Positions 17,579 to 27,120 of a stretch of DNA of 64,000 nucleotides are shown here, in pieces. Numbering within the stretch: position 1 is the stretch's first letter; every line of letters starts with the position of its first letter. A program made the translations under genes and the position numbers. The stretch comes from Cystobacter fuscus (GTDB lineage Bacteria; Myxococcota; Myxococcia; Myxococcales; Myxococcaceae): positions 5,890,001-5,954,000 of the forward strand of contig NZ_CP022098.1 of assembly GCF_002305875.1 (NCBI RefSeq). Reading direction: 5' to 3'. The notes under the pieces were generated by a model, which was not told the origin of the DNA, ran no database searches, and saw only the letters and a list, made by a program, of their open reading frames with translations.

Positions 17579-20500
17579 GTGTTCCGACTCTACGTGCTGG
17601 CTCTGCTTCTCCTTGGCGGCCTGGTCTCCTGCGGGCCGAGCGACGCCGAAAGGGCCGCGCTCGAGGATTCGCTCTGGGTGAACGCCATGGAGGAGGCGCT
17701 CGTCATCAACCCCGACGCGGGGACTCGCGTCATCACCGACCGCGACGCGGGGATGCTCAGGTTGGAGTGGGACGGAGGCGGACCTTTAGCTAGTACGGAT
17801 TGTTTGAAGTGCCGGAGCCCCTATGCGTATCGCTGCCCGGGAGCGGTCGACTCTGCTGAATTCAAGCGGTCCCTTGGTTATATCCTTCCGCGCGGGCTGG
17901 TCGTCGTGGGAGCCAAGGCCAATGTCTATGGCGCCACGGTTAATGCGCCGGGCACCGGGCAGGTTGTCGTCAAACTGAACGACCGCACCCTGACGACTGG
18001 TGACGCCGGGTATCCCAACATCCAATCGACGAGCCGGGGTTGCTCAGCGAGTAGCTACAGGTGCGACGGGCCCAGTAACGGAGCGAATGGCGTAGCGGTC
18101 TCCGTTTTGGACAAGGTCAATGGAATCGGGTGGATTACCGATACGGGCACGGCCGCGGGTGCGGACGGTGGGACGCCGGGGGCAACGGACGCGGGGACAG
18201 CGCAAGGCAACCAATTCGTACTGGTACCGACCAGCACTGGCTACTGCATTTCGCACGCCGACCTCGAACTGACGGTTGTCGAACGACACATCCTGGCAGC
18301 TCCCACGACACTGGAGTTCGACCATCAGGTGGCCGGTACGGAGAGCAATCCGAAGTCAGTCAGTGTCAGAAATAATGGCGCTGCTTCGCTGACAATCTCC
18401 GAGATCGAAGTCAGCGAAGGGTTCATTGTCGTCGATCCAGTCGTTCCGGACGCGGGACTTGTCTTGAATCCGGAGGGGCTGGGTTATCCGCCCCTGGGAG
18501 TCAAGGTCAAGTTCGCTCCTGGCGCTGACCAGATGCGCCAGTTCAATGGCCAGTTGAGAATCACCAGTGACGCCATGGAGGAAGTGCTGTCCGTTGACCT
18601 CTCTGGCACTGGTGTGGAGTTCGCCACGGAGGTGGACGAGACCCCGATCGACTTCGGTTTGGTTCGCGCGAAGACCGTCCATCAAGAAAGTGTGAGGGTA
18701 TACAACGCGGGAAGCGACACCCTCACGATCACCCCCTCGTTCGCCGCCTACTCGCACCCAAGCTTCTCCCTGGATCCAACCACGGCGGGTCCCATCTTCA
18801 TCCCAGGAGGGCACGAGGAGACGATCAATGTGAATTTCGAGGGGCCCGAGGACACGGAGGAGGAGGTCAACGGAGAACTCGTCCTGGACATCGAGGGGGA
18901 TCCCAATAGCGACAGCAAATTGATTCAGCTCAAGGGCCGTGCGAACAAGCCCGTGCTGGCGGAGAACCTCAAGCTGGACTTCGGGGTCCGCCGGGCAGGA
19001 ACGGAGCCCGAGGAGACGGTGACGGTGACCAACACGGGCTCACGTGCCATCACCTTCACCTCCATTGGAGAGCCGAGCAACGCCGCCTTCAGCATCCGTA
19101 ACAAGCCCACGGGCGCGGTCACCCTCGAGCCCGGTGGAGGCGCCAACTCCACGTTGTCGCTCACGGTGCGCTTCAGCGTGCCCACGGTCACGGAGGACGA
19201 GGTCACCGGTTCCATCACCCTCACCAACCAGGACGCGACGGACCCGGACTACAGCACCTACACCATTCCCTTGTCGGGCAGTGGCAACAAGCCGGTGCTG
19301 GTGAGGGACCCCACGGCGGGCCTGGCGTTCGGAGCCCAGCGGGCCGGCACGGACACGGACGCCATGGTGACGGTGACCAACACGGGCTCGCGCGCCATCA
19401 CCTTCACCTCCATCGGCAACCCCTCCAACACCGCCTTCACCCTCCGCAACAAGCCCACGGGCGCGGTCACCCTCGAGCCCGGTGGAGGCGCCAACTCCAC
19501 GCTGTCGCTCACGGTGCGCTTCCGCGCCCCCACCAGTTCGGAGGCGCTTGTCTCGGGTTCCATCGCCCTGGTGAACACGGATCCGGACTACAGCACCTAC
19601 ACCATTCCCTTGTCGGGCAGTGGCAACAAGCCGGTGCTGGCGAGTAACCCAACGAATGGGCTGGCGTTCGGAGCCCAGCGAGCCGGCACGGACACGAACG
19701 CCACGGTGACGGTGACGAACACGGGCTCGCGCGCCATCACCTTCACCTCCATCGGCGACCCCTCCCATTCGGCTTTCACCCTCCGCAACAAGCCCACGGG
19801 CGCGGTCACCCTCGAGCCCGGAGGGGGCGCCAACTCCACGCTGTCGCTCATGGTTCGCTTCCGCGCCCCCACGGACACGGAAGTCCCCGTTTCGGGCACC
19901 ATCGCCCTGGTGAACACGGACCCGGCCTATAGCACCTACACCATTCCCCTGTCGGGCAGTGGCAACAAGCCGATGCTGGTGAGGGACCCCACGGCGGGTC
20001 TGGCGTTCGGAGCCCAGCGGGCCGGCACGGACACGGACGCCACGGTGACGGTGACCAATACGGGCTCGCGCGCCATCACCTTCACCTCCATCGGCGACCC
20101 CTCCCATTCGGCTTTCACCCTCCGCAACAAGCCCACGGGCTCGGTCACCCTCGAGCCCGGAGGAGGTGCCAACTCCACGCTGTCGCTCACGGTGCGCTTC
20201 CGCGCCCCCTCGGACACGGAAGCCCCCGCCTCGGGCTCCATCGCCCTGGTGAACACGGACCCGGATTACAGCACCTACACCATTCCCTTGTCGGGCAGCT
20301 CGGACAGGCCGGTGCTGGTGAGGGACCCCACGGCGGGCCTGGAGTTCGGAGCCCAACGGGCCGGCACGGACACGGACGCCACGGTGACGGTGACCAACAC
20401 GGGCTCGCGCGCCATCACCTTCACCTCCATCGGCAACCCCTCCAACACCGCCTTCACCCTCCTCGACAAGCCCACGGGCGCGGTCACCCTCGAGCCCGGT

Positions 20501-23500
20501 GGAGGCGCCAACTCCAAGCTGTCGCTCACGGTGCGCTTCCGCGCCCCCACCAACTCGGAGACGCCAGTTTCGGGCTCCATCGCCCTGGTGAACACGGACC
20601 CGGCCTACAGCACCTACACCATTCCCCTGTCGGGCAGTGGTAACAAGCCGGTGCTGGTGAGGGACCCCACGGCGGGCCTGGAGTTCGGAGCCCAGCGGGC
20701 CGGCACGGACACGGACGCCACGGTGACGGTGACCAATACGGGCTCGCGCGCCATCACCTTCACCTCCATCGGCGAGCCGAGCAACGCCGCTTTCACCCTC
20801 CGCAACAAGCCCACGGGCTCGGTCACCCTCCAGCCCGGTGGGGGCGCCAACTCCACCTTGTCGCTCACGGTGCGCTTCCGCGCCCCCACCAACTCGGAGA
20901 CGCCGGTTTCGGGCTCCATCGCCCTGGTGAACACGGACCCGGACTACAGCACCTACACCATTCCCCTGTCGGGCAGTGGCAACAAGCCGGTGCTGGTGAG
21001 GGACCCCACGGCGGGCCTGGCCTTCGGGGCCCGGCGGGCCGGCACGGACACGGATGCCACGGTGACGGTGACCAACACCGGCTCGCGCGCCATCACCTTC
21101 ACCTCCATCGGCAATCCCACCCACTCGGCCTTCACCCTCCTCAGCAAGCCCGCCAGTCCCGTCACCCTCCAGGCCGGTGGCGGCGCCAACTCCACGCTGT
21201 CGCTCACGGTGCGCTTCCGCGCCCCTACTGACACGGAAGTTCCCGTCTCGGGCTCCATCGCCCTGGTGAACACGGATCCGGACTACAGCACCTACACCAT
21301 TCCCTTGTCGGGCAGTGGCAACAAGCCGGTGCTGGTCATGAGTCCCACCGACGGACTTGATTTCGGTGACAAGAGGGGAGGGACCGACACCATGATGACG
21401 GTGACGGTGAGCAACTCGGGCACGCGCGCCATCACCTTCACCTCCATCGGCAATCCCACCCACGCGGCCTTCACCCTCCTCAACAAACCCTCGGGTGCGG
21501 TCACCCTCGAGCCCGAGGGGCAGGGAGTGTCCTCCCTGTCGTTGAATGTGAATTTCCATGCGCCCGAGGCTTCGGACTCCCTTGTCCAGGCCACCTTCGC
21601 CCTCGTCAACACGGACCCGACCTACAGCAACTACGCGGTCAAGCTGAAGGGCCGGGGAGTCAAACCCGCGATCGATCCCGTGCCCGATGTCGATTTCGAC
21701 GAGGTGCGAGTGGGGGTGGTGAAACGGATGCCGGTGGTGATCACCAACTCGGGTTCCGGCCCCGTGACCTTCGCGGATGTCGTCATCGAGGGAAACTCGG
21801 CGTTCACGCTGGACCCGCCCATCAGCCGCAACACCCCCGTGGTCATCAACCCTGGAACCACGACGCTGACGGTGCAGTTCCTCCCCACGATTGAGTCCGA
21901 GACTCCCGTCCGGGGCACTCTCAAGCTCTTCAGCAGCGACCCTGCGATCGATGACCTCTCGGTGGGCCTGAGTGGAGCGGGTGTGAGGCCCGTGCTCCAG
22001 ATGGTCAAGACGCCGCTCGCCTTCGGTGATCAGAACGTGGGTGTTCCGGGAGGAACGAGCTTGCAGGTGTCCTTGAGCAATTCGGGCACGGGTAAACTCC
22101 ACATCTCCAATATCGCCACGAGTGGCGCTCCCTTCTCGGTCTCGCCTTCGCTGCCCTTCGATGTGACGAGGACCGGCGGTCCACAGGTGCTCACGGTGAC
22201 GTTCTCCCCGACACGGGTTGATTCGTTCACGGGCGCCCTGACCCTCTCCACGAACGATCCGGGCAATTCGTCCGTGAGCCTCCAGCTTTCAGGAAACGGA
22301 CGGATCCTGCTCAAGGTGGATCCCGAGACCAGCCGGATCGACTTCGGCTCCACCCCGGTGCAAACCACGGTGGCGCAGAAGGTCACCCTCTCCAACGATG
22401 GTTCTCAGGACATCGTGGTCCAACCGCCGGTGTTCGCGGTGGGTTCCCCGTTCAGCAGCACATTCACGACGGCCGTGACGCTCGGGCCCAGTCAGCGGAA
22501 TTTTGAGTTCCAGATGAAGTTCACGCCGACGGCGACTGGCCCCGCGTATGAGAGCGTTGCGTTGGACAGCAATGCCTCCAATGTCACCCGGATTGCTTTG
22601 TCAGGCAGTGGGGCCGAGCCCAGGATGAGGATCACCGTGACCGATGATCCCACCCAACGAGAGCTCAACTTCGGCAATGTGAACGTGGGCTCGCGGCTCG
22701 TGAGGAATGTGACCCTTGAGAACACGGGGGATGCGGAGCTGTCGCTGAACGCCTTCACCGTCGAGCCCGCCACCCCCCAGTTCAGACCCCAGGTCCCGGC
22801 CAAGACCAAGTTGCTGCCCGCCGAGACGGTCGTTTTGCCGGTGGAGTTCGTGCCCACCGCGAATGGCCTGGTCTCGGCGGATCTCAAGGTCTCCGCGAAC
22901 ATCACGGGAGGCTTCATGACCTTCCCGCTGAGAGGCACGGGTTTGTCGGCCAACATCGGGCTGTCCGTTGCCTCGCTCAGCTTCAACGAGCAGAAGTTGC
23001 TGCAGGCCAGCGCGAGGAAGTCCCTCACCATCAGCAGCAGTGGGGAGGCCCAGTTGCTCATCAATCGGATCGAGCTGTCCGCGGGATACTCCTTCGATCC
23101 TCCCGTGACGCTGCCCTCGACCGAGAGTCCCTGGGTGCTCGCCCCGAAGACCGGGCTGCGTACGCTGGAGCTGGTCTTCACGCCGACCACGTTGGGATCC
23201 GTGCCAGGCACGCTGCGGGTCTACAGCAACGCCATCAATACCGTTGACCCCGTGGCGTTGACGGGGACGGGCGTCGATGGTGTGGGCCTGACGACCCCTC
23301 AGCGGGAGTTCAGTTTCGCGGACACCCCTGTCGGGGCTTCCGTGAGATACACCGTCAGGGTCGAGAACAATGGTGGGTATCCCCTGAGGCTCGTGAGCGC
23401 CACGAGCACGAGTGCCTCGGAGCCGAACCCATTCACTGTCGTGAACTTCGAGACCAATCGTACCTTGCAGAAGAACAGGGCGGACTACTCCGAGTTCTTC

Positions 23501-25396
23501 GTGGACTTCGTGCCGACGTTCCATGGGGCGCACAAGGGCACTCTCGTCATCCAGACCGACTCCGCGAGTCTGCCGAGCATCAGTCTGGCGATGAGCGGCA
23601 ATGCACTGGGACCGGAGGCGTTCCTCACCACGACGGGACCCGTGAACTTTGGAAAGATCAACGTGCAGGCAACCGCCAAGGCGCAGCTGGCCGTGAAGAA
23701 CACGGGGCAGGGCACCCTGACCATCCAGGACATCGCCTTCACGAACAAGGTCTCGACGGATGGGGGGACGTCCTCTCCGGACGACCCGTCCCAGATCTTC
23801 GCGGTTGGCCCCAGCGCCGATGGCGGGCTCGCGCTGCCCGTGGACGTGGCCTCGCAGCAGGTGGTCTCCATTCCGTTGACCTTCAAGCCCGTCGCGATGG
23901 GGGTCCGTGAAGCCCTCGTCACGGTGAAGTCCAATGCGCGGGACGTGTCGAAGGATGCCGTGGGGGAGGGGACCGCTCCCGTCCTGACGATCACGCCCCC
24001 TACTCTGGAGTTCAAGGGAATCCTGGTGGGCAATTACTCCCAGGCGCAGACCCTCACCGTGCACAACACGGGCAATGGTTCGGTTGAAATCGACAGCATC
24101 ACCATGTCCTCGAACGGGTCGGACGTCTTCATCGTCCAACCGGTCGTCACCCCCTACCTGCTGTATCCGAACGCGGAGTTGCCGATCTCGGTGACGTTCC
24201 AGCCCACGGCGGAGCGGACCTCCGCCGAGGTTCAGCTGATCGTCACTCCCGTCACGGGGTATCGCGTGCCGGCGGTGTCGGCGAGGCTGGTCGGCAAGGG
24301 GGTTCTCGAGCCGATCACGGTGGAGTCCGAGCTGGAGTACGGAAAGCAGCTCATCAACAACCCGGCGGTTCGCGTCCTGCACATCGGCAACGCGACGGGA
24401 GAGGCCATCACCTTCATCCGCGCGACCGTGGATTCGGCGCCGGGGTGCTCACAGTTCAGGTCGGATCCCGCGCAGGCGGGGGGCTTCACCGTGGAGCCCT
24501 TCGAAACGAAAGAGCTGCGCATCCTCTTCACGCCCCTGGCCGAGGGCCCGTTGAACTGCAATCTGAAGCTCGAGTTCGGCCAGTTCAGGGACAAGCTGCC
24601 GGTGGCGTTGCATGGAGAGGGAATCCGCGCGGTGCTCTCCGTCAACACGACGACACTGGACTTCGGAAGCCTGCGCGCGGGGGTCGACCGGCGGGTGGAG
24701 CGGATCGCGCTCAGGAACCTGAGCAGTGACACCGTCAAACTGGCCGAGCCCGAGGAGACGTCGAGCACCGGCGAGCGCTTCAAGATCGATCTGCTGTCCT
24801 TGAAGGACAGGCTCCTCGAGCCCGACGTCCCCTTGTACGTGGACGTGGAGTACCAACCCCAGGGGGAGACGCTCTCCAAGAGCACGCTGTTGTTCGGGAC
24901 GAAAGAGCCCCTGTTGTTGCGCTCGGTGGAGGTGCAGCTCGCCGGCAAGGCGACGAAGCAGATCCTGGGGATTGATCAAACCGAAGTGGATTTCGGCCGG
25001 GTGGATGTCAACGCGAATCCGGTGTCCAAGACCATGACCATCACCAATGGCTCGTCCCAGGCCCAGCGGGTGCTCGTGAGCATGCAGGGCCAAACGGGGT
25101 CGCCCTTCAGCACGAATGTGGGAGCGAGCGGTTTGGACATCCCCGCGCAGGGAAGCGCCACGTTCACGGTGTCGTTCGATCCCACCGATTCGGGCAATGT
25201 CGAGGACAAGGTGTTGATCAAGCTGCAGGACTCGTCCACGGCCGACATGGTGCTCACCGTGAAGGGCGCGGGCCGCACCCTGTCGGGGCAGGGCAATGGT
25301 CTGGGGTGCTCCGCGAGCGGCGCCTGGGGAAGCGCGGGCGTGCTGGCCCTGCTGGCGCTCGTGGGTCTGCGCTCGCGGCGGCGGAGGCGGGAGTAG
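17579..25396 (+). CDS. Giant surface lipoprotein of choice-of-anchor D (ASH-type) domains with MYXO-CTERM-like tail
   Basis: This 2605-residue protein has a GTG start with GGGGAG seven bases upstream. It begins with a lipoprotein signal (LLLLGGLVSCGPS). An N-terminal region (about 30-235) is followed by some 20 immunoglobulin-like choice-of-anchor D/ASH (ASPM-SPD2-Hydin-type) domains of about 100-115 residues, marked by L.FG...VG and V.L.NTG motifs. Eight consecutive domains (about residues 457-1361) are near-identical; later ones are diverged. The C-terminus reads GLGCSASGAWGSAG, then a hydrophobic helix, then RSRRRRRE. That is the Gly-Cys, helix, Arg-cluster plan of MYXO-CTERM sorting signals. 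Such proteins are expected on the myxobacterial cell surface as long rod-like adhesins. The stop lies two bases before the first gene of the T6SS arm, so the two may be co-transcribed. Confidence 0.85.
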   Translation: MFRLYVLALLLLGGLVSCGPSDAERAALEDSLWVNAMEEALVINPDAGTRVITDRDAGMLRLEWDGGGPLASTDCLKCRSPYAYRCPGAVDSAEFKRSLGYILPRGLVVVGAKANVYGATVNAPGTGQVVVKLNDRTLTTGDAGYPNIQSTSRGCSASSYRCDGPSNGANGVAVSVLDKVNGIGWITDTGTAAGADGGTPGATDAGTAQGNQFVLVPTSTGYCISHADLELTVVERHILAAPTTLEFDHQVAGTESNPKSVSVRNNGAASLTISEIEVSEGFIVVDPVVPDAGLVLNPEGLGYPPLGVKVKFAPGADQMRQFNGQLRITSDAMEEVLSVDLSGTGVEFATEVDETPIDFGLVRAKTVHQESVRVYNAGSDTLTITPSFAAYSHPSFSLDPTTAGPIFIPGGHEETINVNFEGPEDTEEEVNGELVLDIEGDPNSDSKLIQLKGRANKPVLAENLKLDFGVRRAGTEPEETVTVTNTGSRAITFTSIGEPSNAAFSIRNKPTGAVTLEPGGGANSTLSLTVRFSVPTVTEDEVTGSITLTNQDATDPDYSTYTIPLSGSGNKPVLVRDPTAGLAFGAQRAGTDTDAMVTVTNTGSRAITFTSIGNPSNTAFTLRNKPTGAVTLEPGGGANSTLSLTVRFRAPTSSEALVSGSIALVNTDPDYSTYTIPLSGSGNKPVLASNPTNGLAFGAQRAGTDTNATVTVTNTGSRAITFTSIGDPSHSAFTLRNKPTGAVTLEPGGGANSTLSLMVRFRAPTDTEVPVSGTIALVNTDPAYSTYTIPLSGSGNKPMLVRDPTAGLAFGAQRAGTDTDATVTVTNTGSRAITFTSIGDPSHSAFTLRNKPTGSVTLEPGGGANSTLSLTVRFRAPSDTEAPASGSIALVNTDPDYSTYTIPLSGSSDRPVLVRDPTAGLEFGAQRAGTDTDATVTVTNTGSRAITFTSIGNPSNTAFTLLDKPTGAVTLEPGGGANSKLSLTVRFRAPTNSETPVSGSIALVNTDPAYSTYTIPLSGSGNKPVLVRDPTAGLEFGAQRAGTDTDATVTVTNTGSRAITFTSIGEPSNAAFTLRNKPTGSVTLQPGGGANSTLSLTVRFRAPTNSETPVSGSIALVNTDPDYSTYTIPLSGSGNKPVLVRDPTAGLAFGARRAGTDTDATVTVTNTGSRAITFTSIGNPTHSAFTLLSKPASPVTLQAGGGANSTLSLTVRFRAPTDTEVPVSGSIALVNTDPDYSTYTIPLSGSGNKPVLVMSPTDGLDFGDKRGGTDTMMTVTVSNSGTRAITFTSIGNPTHAAFTLLNKPSGAVTLEPEGQGVSSLSLNVNFHAPEASDSLVQATFALVNTDPTYSNYAVKLKGRGVKPAIDPVPDVDFDEVRVGVVKRMPVVITNSGSGPVTFADVVIEGNSAFTLDPPISRNTPVVINPGTTTLTVQFLPTIESETPVRGTLKLFSSDPAIDDLSVGLSGAGVRPVLQMVKTPLAFGDQNVGVPGGTSLQVSLSNSGTGKLHISNIATSGAPFSVSPSLPFDVTRTGGPQVLTVTFSPTRVDSFTGALTLSTNDPGNSSVSLQLSGNGRILLKVDPETSRIDFGSTPVQTTVAQKVTLSNDGSQDIVVQPPVFAVGSPFSSTFTTAVTLGPSQRNFEFQMKFTPTATGPAYESVALDSNASNVTRIALSGSGAEPRMRITVTDDPTQRELNFGNVNVGSRLVRNVTLENTGDAELSLNAFTVEPATPQFRPQVPAKTKLLPAETVVLPVEFVPTANGLVSADLKVSANITGGFMTFPLRGTGLSANIGLSVASLSFNEQKLLQASARKSLTISSSGEAQLLINRIELSAGYSFDPPVTLPSTESPWVLAPKTGLRTLELVFTPTTLGSVPGTLRVYSNAINTVDPVALTGTGVDGVGLTTPQREFSFADTPVGASVRYTVRVENNGGYPLRLVSATSTSASEPNPFTVVNFETNRTLQKNRADYSEFFVDFVPTFHGAHKGTLVIQTDSASLPSISLAMSGNALGPEAFLTTTGPVNFGKINVQATAKAQLAVKNTGQGTLTIQDIAFTNKVSTDGGTSSPDDPSQIFAVGPSADGGLALPVDVASQQVVSIPLTFKPVAMGVREALVTVKSNARDVSKDAVGEGTAPVLTITPPTLEFKGILVGNYSQAQTLTVHNTGNGSVEIDSITMSSNGSDVFIVQPVVTPYLLYPNAELPISVTFQPTAERTSAEVQLIVTPVTGYRVPAVSARLVGKGVLEPITVESELEYGKQLINNPAVRVLHIGNATGEAITFIRATVDSAPGCSQFRSDPAQAGGFTVEPFETKELRILFTPLAEGPLNCNLKLEFGQFRDKLPVALHGEGIRAVLSVNTTTLDFGSLRAGVDRRVERIALRNLSSDTVKLAEPEETSSTGERFKIDLLSLKDRLLEPDVPLYVDVEYQPQGETLSKSTLLFGTKEPLLLRSVEVQLAGKATKQILGIDQTEVDFGRVDVNANPVSKTMTITNGSSQAQRVLVSMQGQTGSPFSTNVGASGLDIPAQGSATFTVSFDPTDSGNVEDKVLIKLQDSSTADMVLTVKGAGRTLSGQGNGLGCSASGAWGSAGVLALLALVGLRSRRRRRE
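18947..21661 (+). repeat. Eight tandem 339-342 bp in-frame coding repeats
   Basis: Units begin at the Lys/Arg-Pro-(Val/Met)-Leu codons at 18947, 19289, 19628, 19967, 20306, 20645, 20984 and 21323. The first unit is 342 bases and the rest exactly 339. Each encodes one domain with TVTNTGSRAITFTSIG, VTLEPGGGANSTLSL and YSTYTIPLSGSGN. Inner units share long identical DNA stretches, including synonymous positions, so they arose by recent duplication or are kept alike by recombination. Units 1 and 8 are the most diverged. The boundary after 21661 leads into clearly older, diverged copies of the same fold. Confidence 0.9.
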
Positions 25397-25398
25397 GG

Positions 25399-27078
25399 AT
25401 GGCCTTCGACGTCCGAAAGATCCTCGAGCAGCTCGAGACGGGGGCCCCCGCGGAGCCGGGGGTTCCCACCTGGCAGCAGGAGAGCTGGGACCGGTCCGAG
25501 GAGTTCTTCGCCGCGCTCGTCGCGGCCCACGTGGGCCGCGGCGCTCCGCTCAAGAGCCGGGTGGGCCAGCACTACGACTTCTTCCACGACGCCGTGGTGC
25601 GCCACGCGAACACGGACCGCATCGCCCTGCGGCACTATGACCGCCGGAGCGGCTGGCAGGTGCTGGGCTACCGGCAGTTGCACGAGCAGGCGGCGCGGCG
25701 GGCCACCGAGTGGGCACGGCAAGGCGTCAAGGCGGGCGCCAAGGTGTGCCTGCTCTACCCGGTGGGTAGCGAGCTGCTCATCTCCCTCGCGGCGGCCCTG
25801 GGGCTGGGCGCCAGTGTCAGCCTGTTGCTTCCGCAGGGCCGGCGGTTCATCGCGAACCGGCTGGCCACGCTCGAGCCGGACCACATCGCCACCGAGCCCC
25901 ACCAGACGCTCCTGGTGGCGGGCTTCGAGAAGAAGGTGTTGCAGAGTCGGGGGCAGGCGGCTCCAGCCTTCACCTCGCACACCTTCAAGCCGGAAGAGCC
26001 CGTGGGCTTGTTGTTCTCTCCGCTGGTGGAGCCCTCGGGGACTCCCGCGGTGTTGACGGCGGAGGATGCCTGGCGCGGAGCGCTGGTGGACGGCCTGCTC
26101 ACCTTCGGGCTGGGTCCGGGCGAGCACCTGTGCGCCCCGGGCTACCACCCCCTGCAACACCTGCCCGCGTTCCTGCTCACCACCTTGTTGCGCGGGGCCA
26201 CCTACCTCCACCTGGAGCTGGCGGACCTGGAGGCCAACCCCGCGCTGCTCACCGAGCATCCGGTGCGTGCGTTGGGTGTCACGCCCGCGCTGAGGGATCT
26301 GCTGCTGCGCGCGCGCCTGCCCCTCAAGAACGTGGCCCACTGGTTCCGCAACCCCGAGGAGCCCATCGACTGGCTGGCGTGGCGTGCCTGGGTCAAGCAG
26401 TGCGGCATGGCGGCGGTACCCTCCGCGAACGTGCTCGTGGATGGCGCCGCCGGAGGCGCGGTGCTCGCCTCGCCGCGGCAGGTGAGGGATCTGCACGCCG
26501 AGGCGCCGCCCGCGGCGGGCCGGAGCTGGGCCCTGCGGGACGTGAACATGAGCGGCCAGCACGCGCCGGGGGACCTGGGCGTCTTCACGCTGTTGCCGGA
26601 CAAGGAGCGGCCTCCGGGCTACGTGGTCCTCACGCGCGCCTATGGGGTGTACCACTACGGTGGCCCGCGCACCGCCCGGCGCGACGGCCGGGTATACCCG
26701 GGCGCCGAGGTCGCACGGGCCATCGAGCAGCTGCCCTTCGTCCGCGCCGCCACGGTGATGCAGGCGCCCACGGGCGGGGTGGCCGGTCACTACCGTCAGG
26801 TGCTGCTCGTCTTCACCGGGACCCAGAAGCCCAACGAGAGCGCCTGGATGCAGGAGATCCGCCGTTGCCTCGAATTGCAGATGGGCGGCGAGCACCTGCC
26901 CGATCGGACGGAATTCATCCCCCTGTATGCCCGCCGGGTGAAGGGGAGGGTGGATGAGGAGTGGTGCCGCTCGCAGTACCTGACGGGTGCGCTCCACCGG
27001 AAGAGTTCGGATCCGCTCTTCCGCTCGCTCACCGAGCTGCGCGGGCACCTGCTGGAAAAGGATGGCGCGGGTGTGTGA
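25399..27078 (+). CDS. Degenerate adenylate-forming (ANL/acyl-CoA ligase-like) protein in the T6SS operon
   Basis: This 559-residue protein starts at an ATG two bases after the previous stop (GGGAG upstream). Overall order resembles AMP-dependent acyl-CoA/acyl-ACP ligases: an N-terminal region with YRQLHEQAARRATEWARQG and VCLLYPVGSELLISLAAALG, then a core, then a C-terminal subdomain. The nucleotide-binding P-loop, normally (Y/S)(T/S)SG(T/S)TG.PK, is replaced by FSPLVEPSGTPAVLT. It lacks the glycine-rich run and the lysine. The C-terminal hinge (RDGRVYPGAEVARAIEQLP) and a late lysine (YARRVKGRVDEEW, comparable to the catalytic A10 Lys) remain. It may be inactive, bind a different substrate, or act as a structural partner. 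Its place directly ahead of the PAAR-like gene argues for a T6SS-related role, which is inference. Confidence 0.6.
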   Translation: MAFDVRKILEQLETGAPAEPGVPTWQQESWDRSEEFFAALVAAHVGRGAPLKSRVGQHYDFFHDAVVRHANTDRIALRHYDRRSGWQVLGYRQLHEQAARRATEWARQGVKAGAKVCLLYPVGSELLISLAAALGLGASVSLLLPQGRRFIANRLATLEPDHIATEPHQTLLVAGFEKKVLQSRGQAAPAFTSHTFKPEEPVGLLFSPLVEPSGTPAVLTAEDAWRGALVDGLLTFGLGPGEHLCAPGYHPLQHLPAFLLTTLLRGATYLHLELADLEANPALLTEHPVRALGVTPALRDLLLRARLPLKNVAHWFRNPEEPIDWLAWRAWVKQCGMAAVPSANVLVDGAAGGAVLASPRQVRDLHAEAPPAAGRSWALRDVNMSGQHAPGDLGVFTLLPDKERPPGYVVLTRAYGVYHYGGPRTARRDGRVYPGAEVARAIEQLPFVRAATVMQAPTGGVAGHYRQVLLVFTGTQKPNESAWMQEIRRCLELQMGGEHLPDRTEFIPLYARRVKGRVDEEWCRSQYLTGALHRKSSDPLFRSLTELRGHLLEKDGAGV

Positions 27079-27120
27079 GGATACCCCGTCGCTCCGAGTG
27101 GGGCGTCAAGGAGATGGACC

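Noticed and set aside
18947-21661. Regular repeats as a possible CRISPR or satellite array
   Set aside because: The unit is 339 bases, uninterrupted by unique spacers, in frame, and encodes a structural domain.
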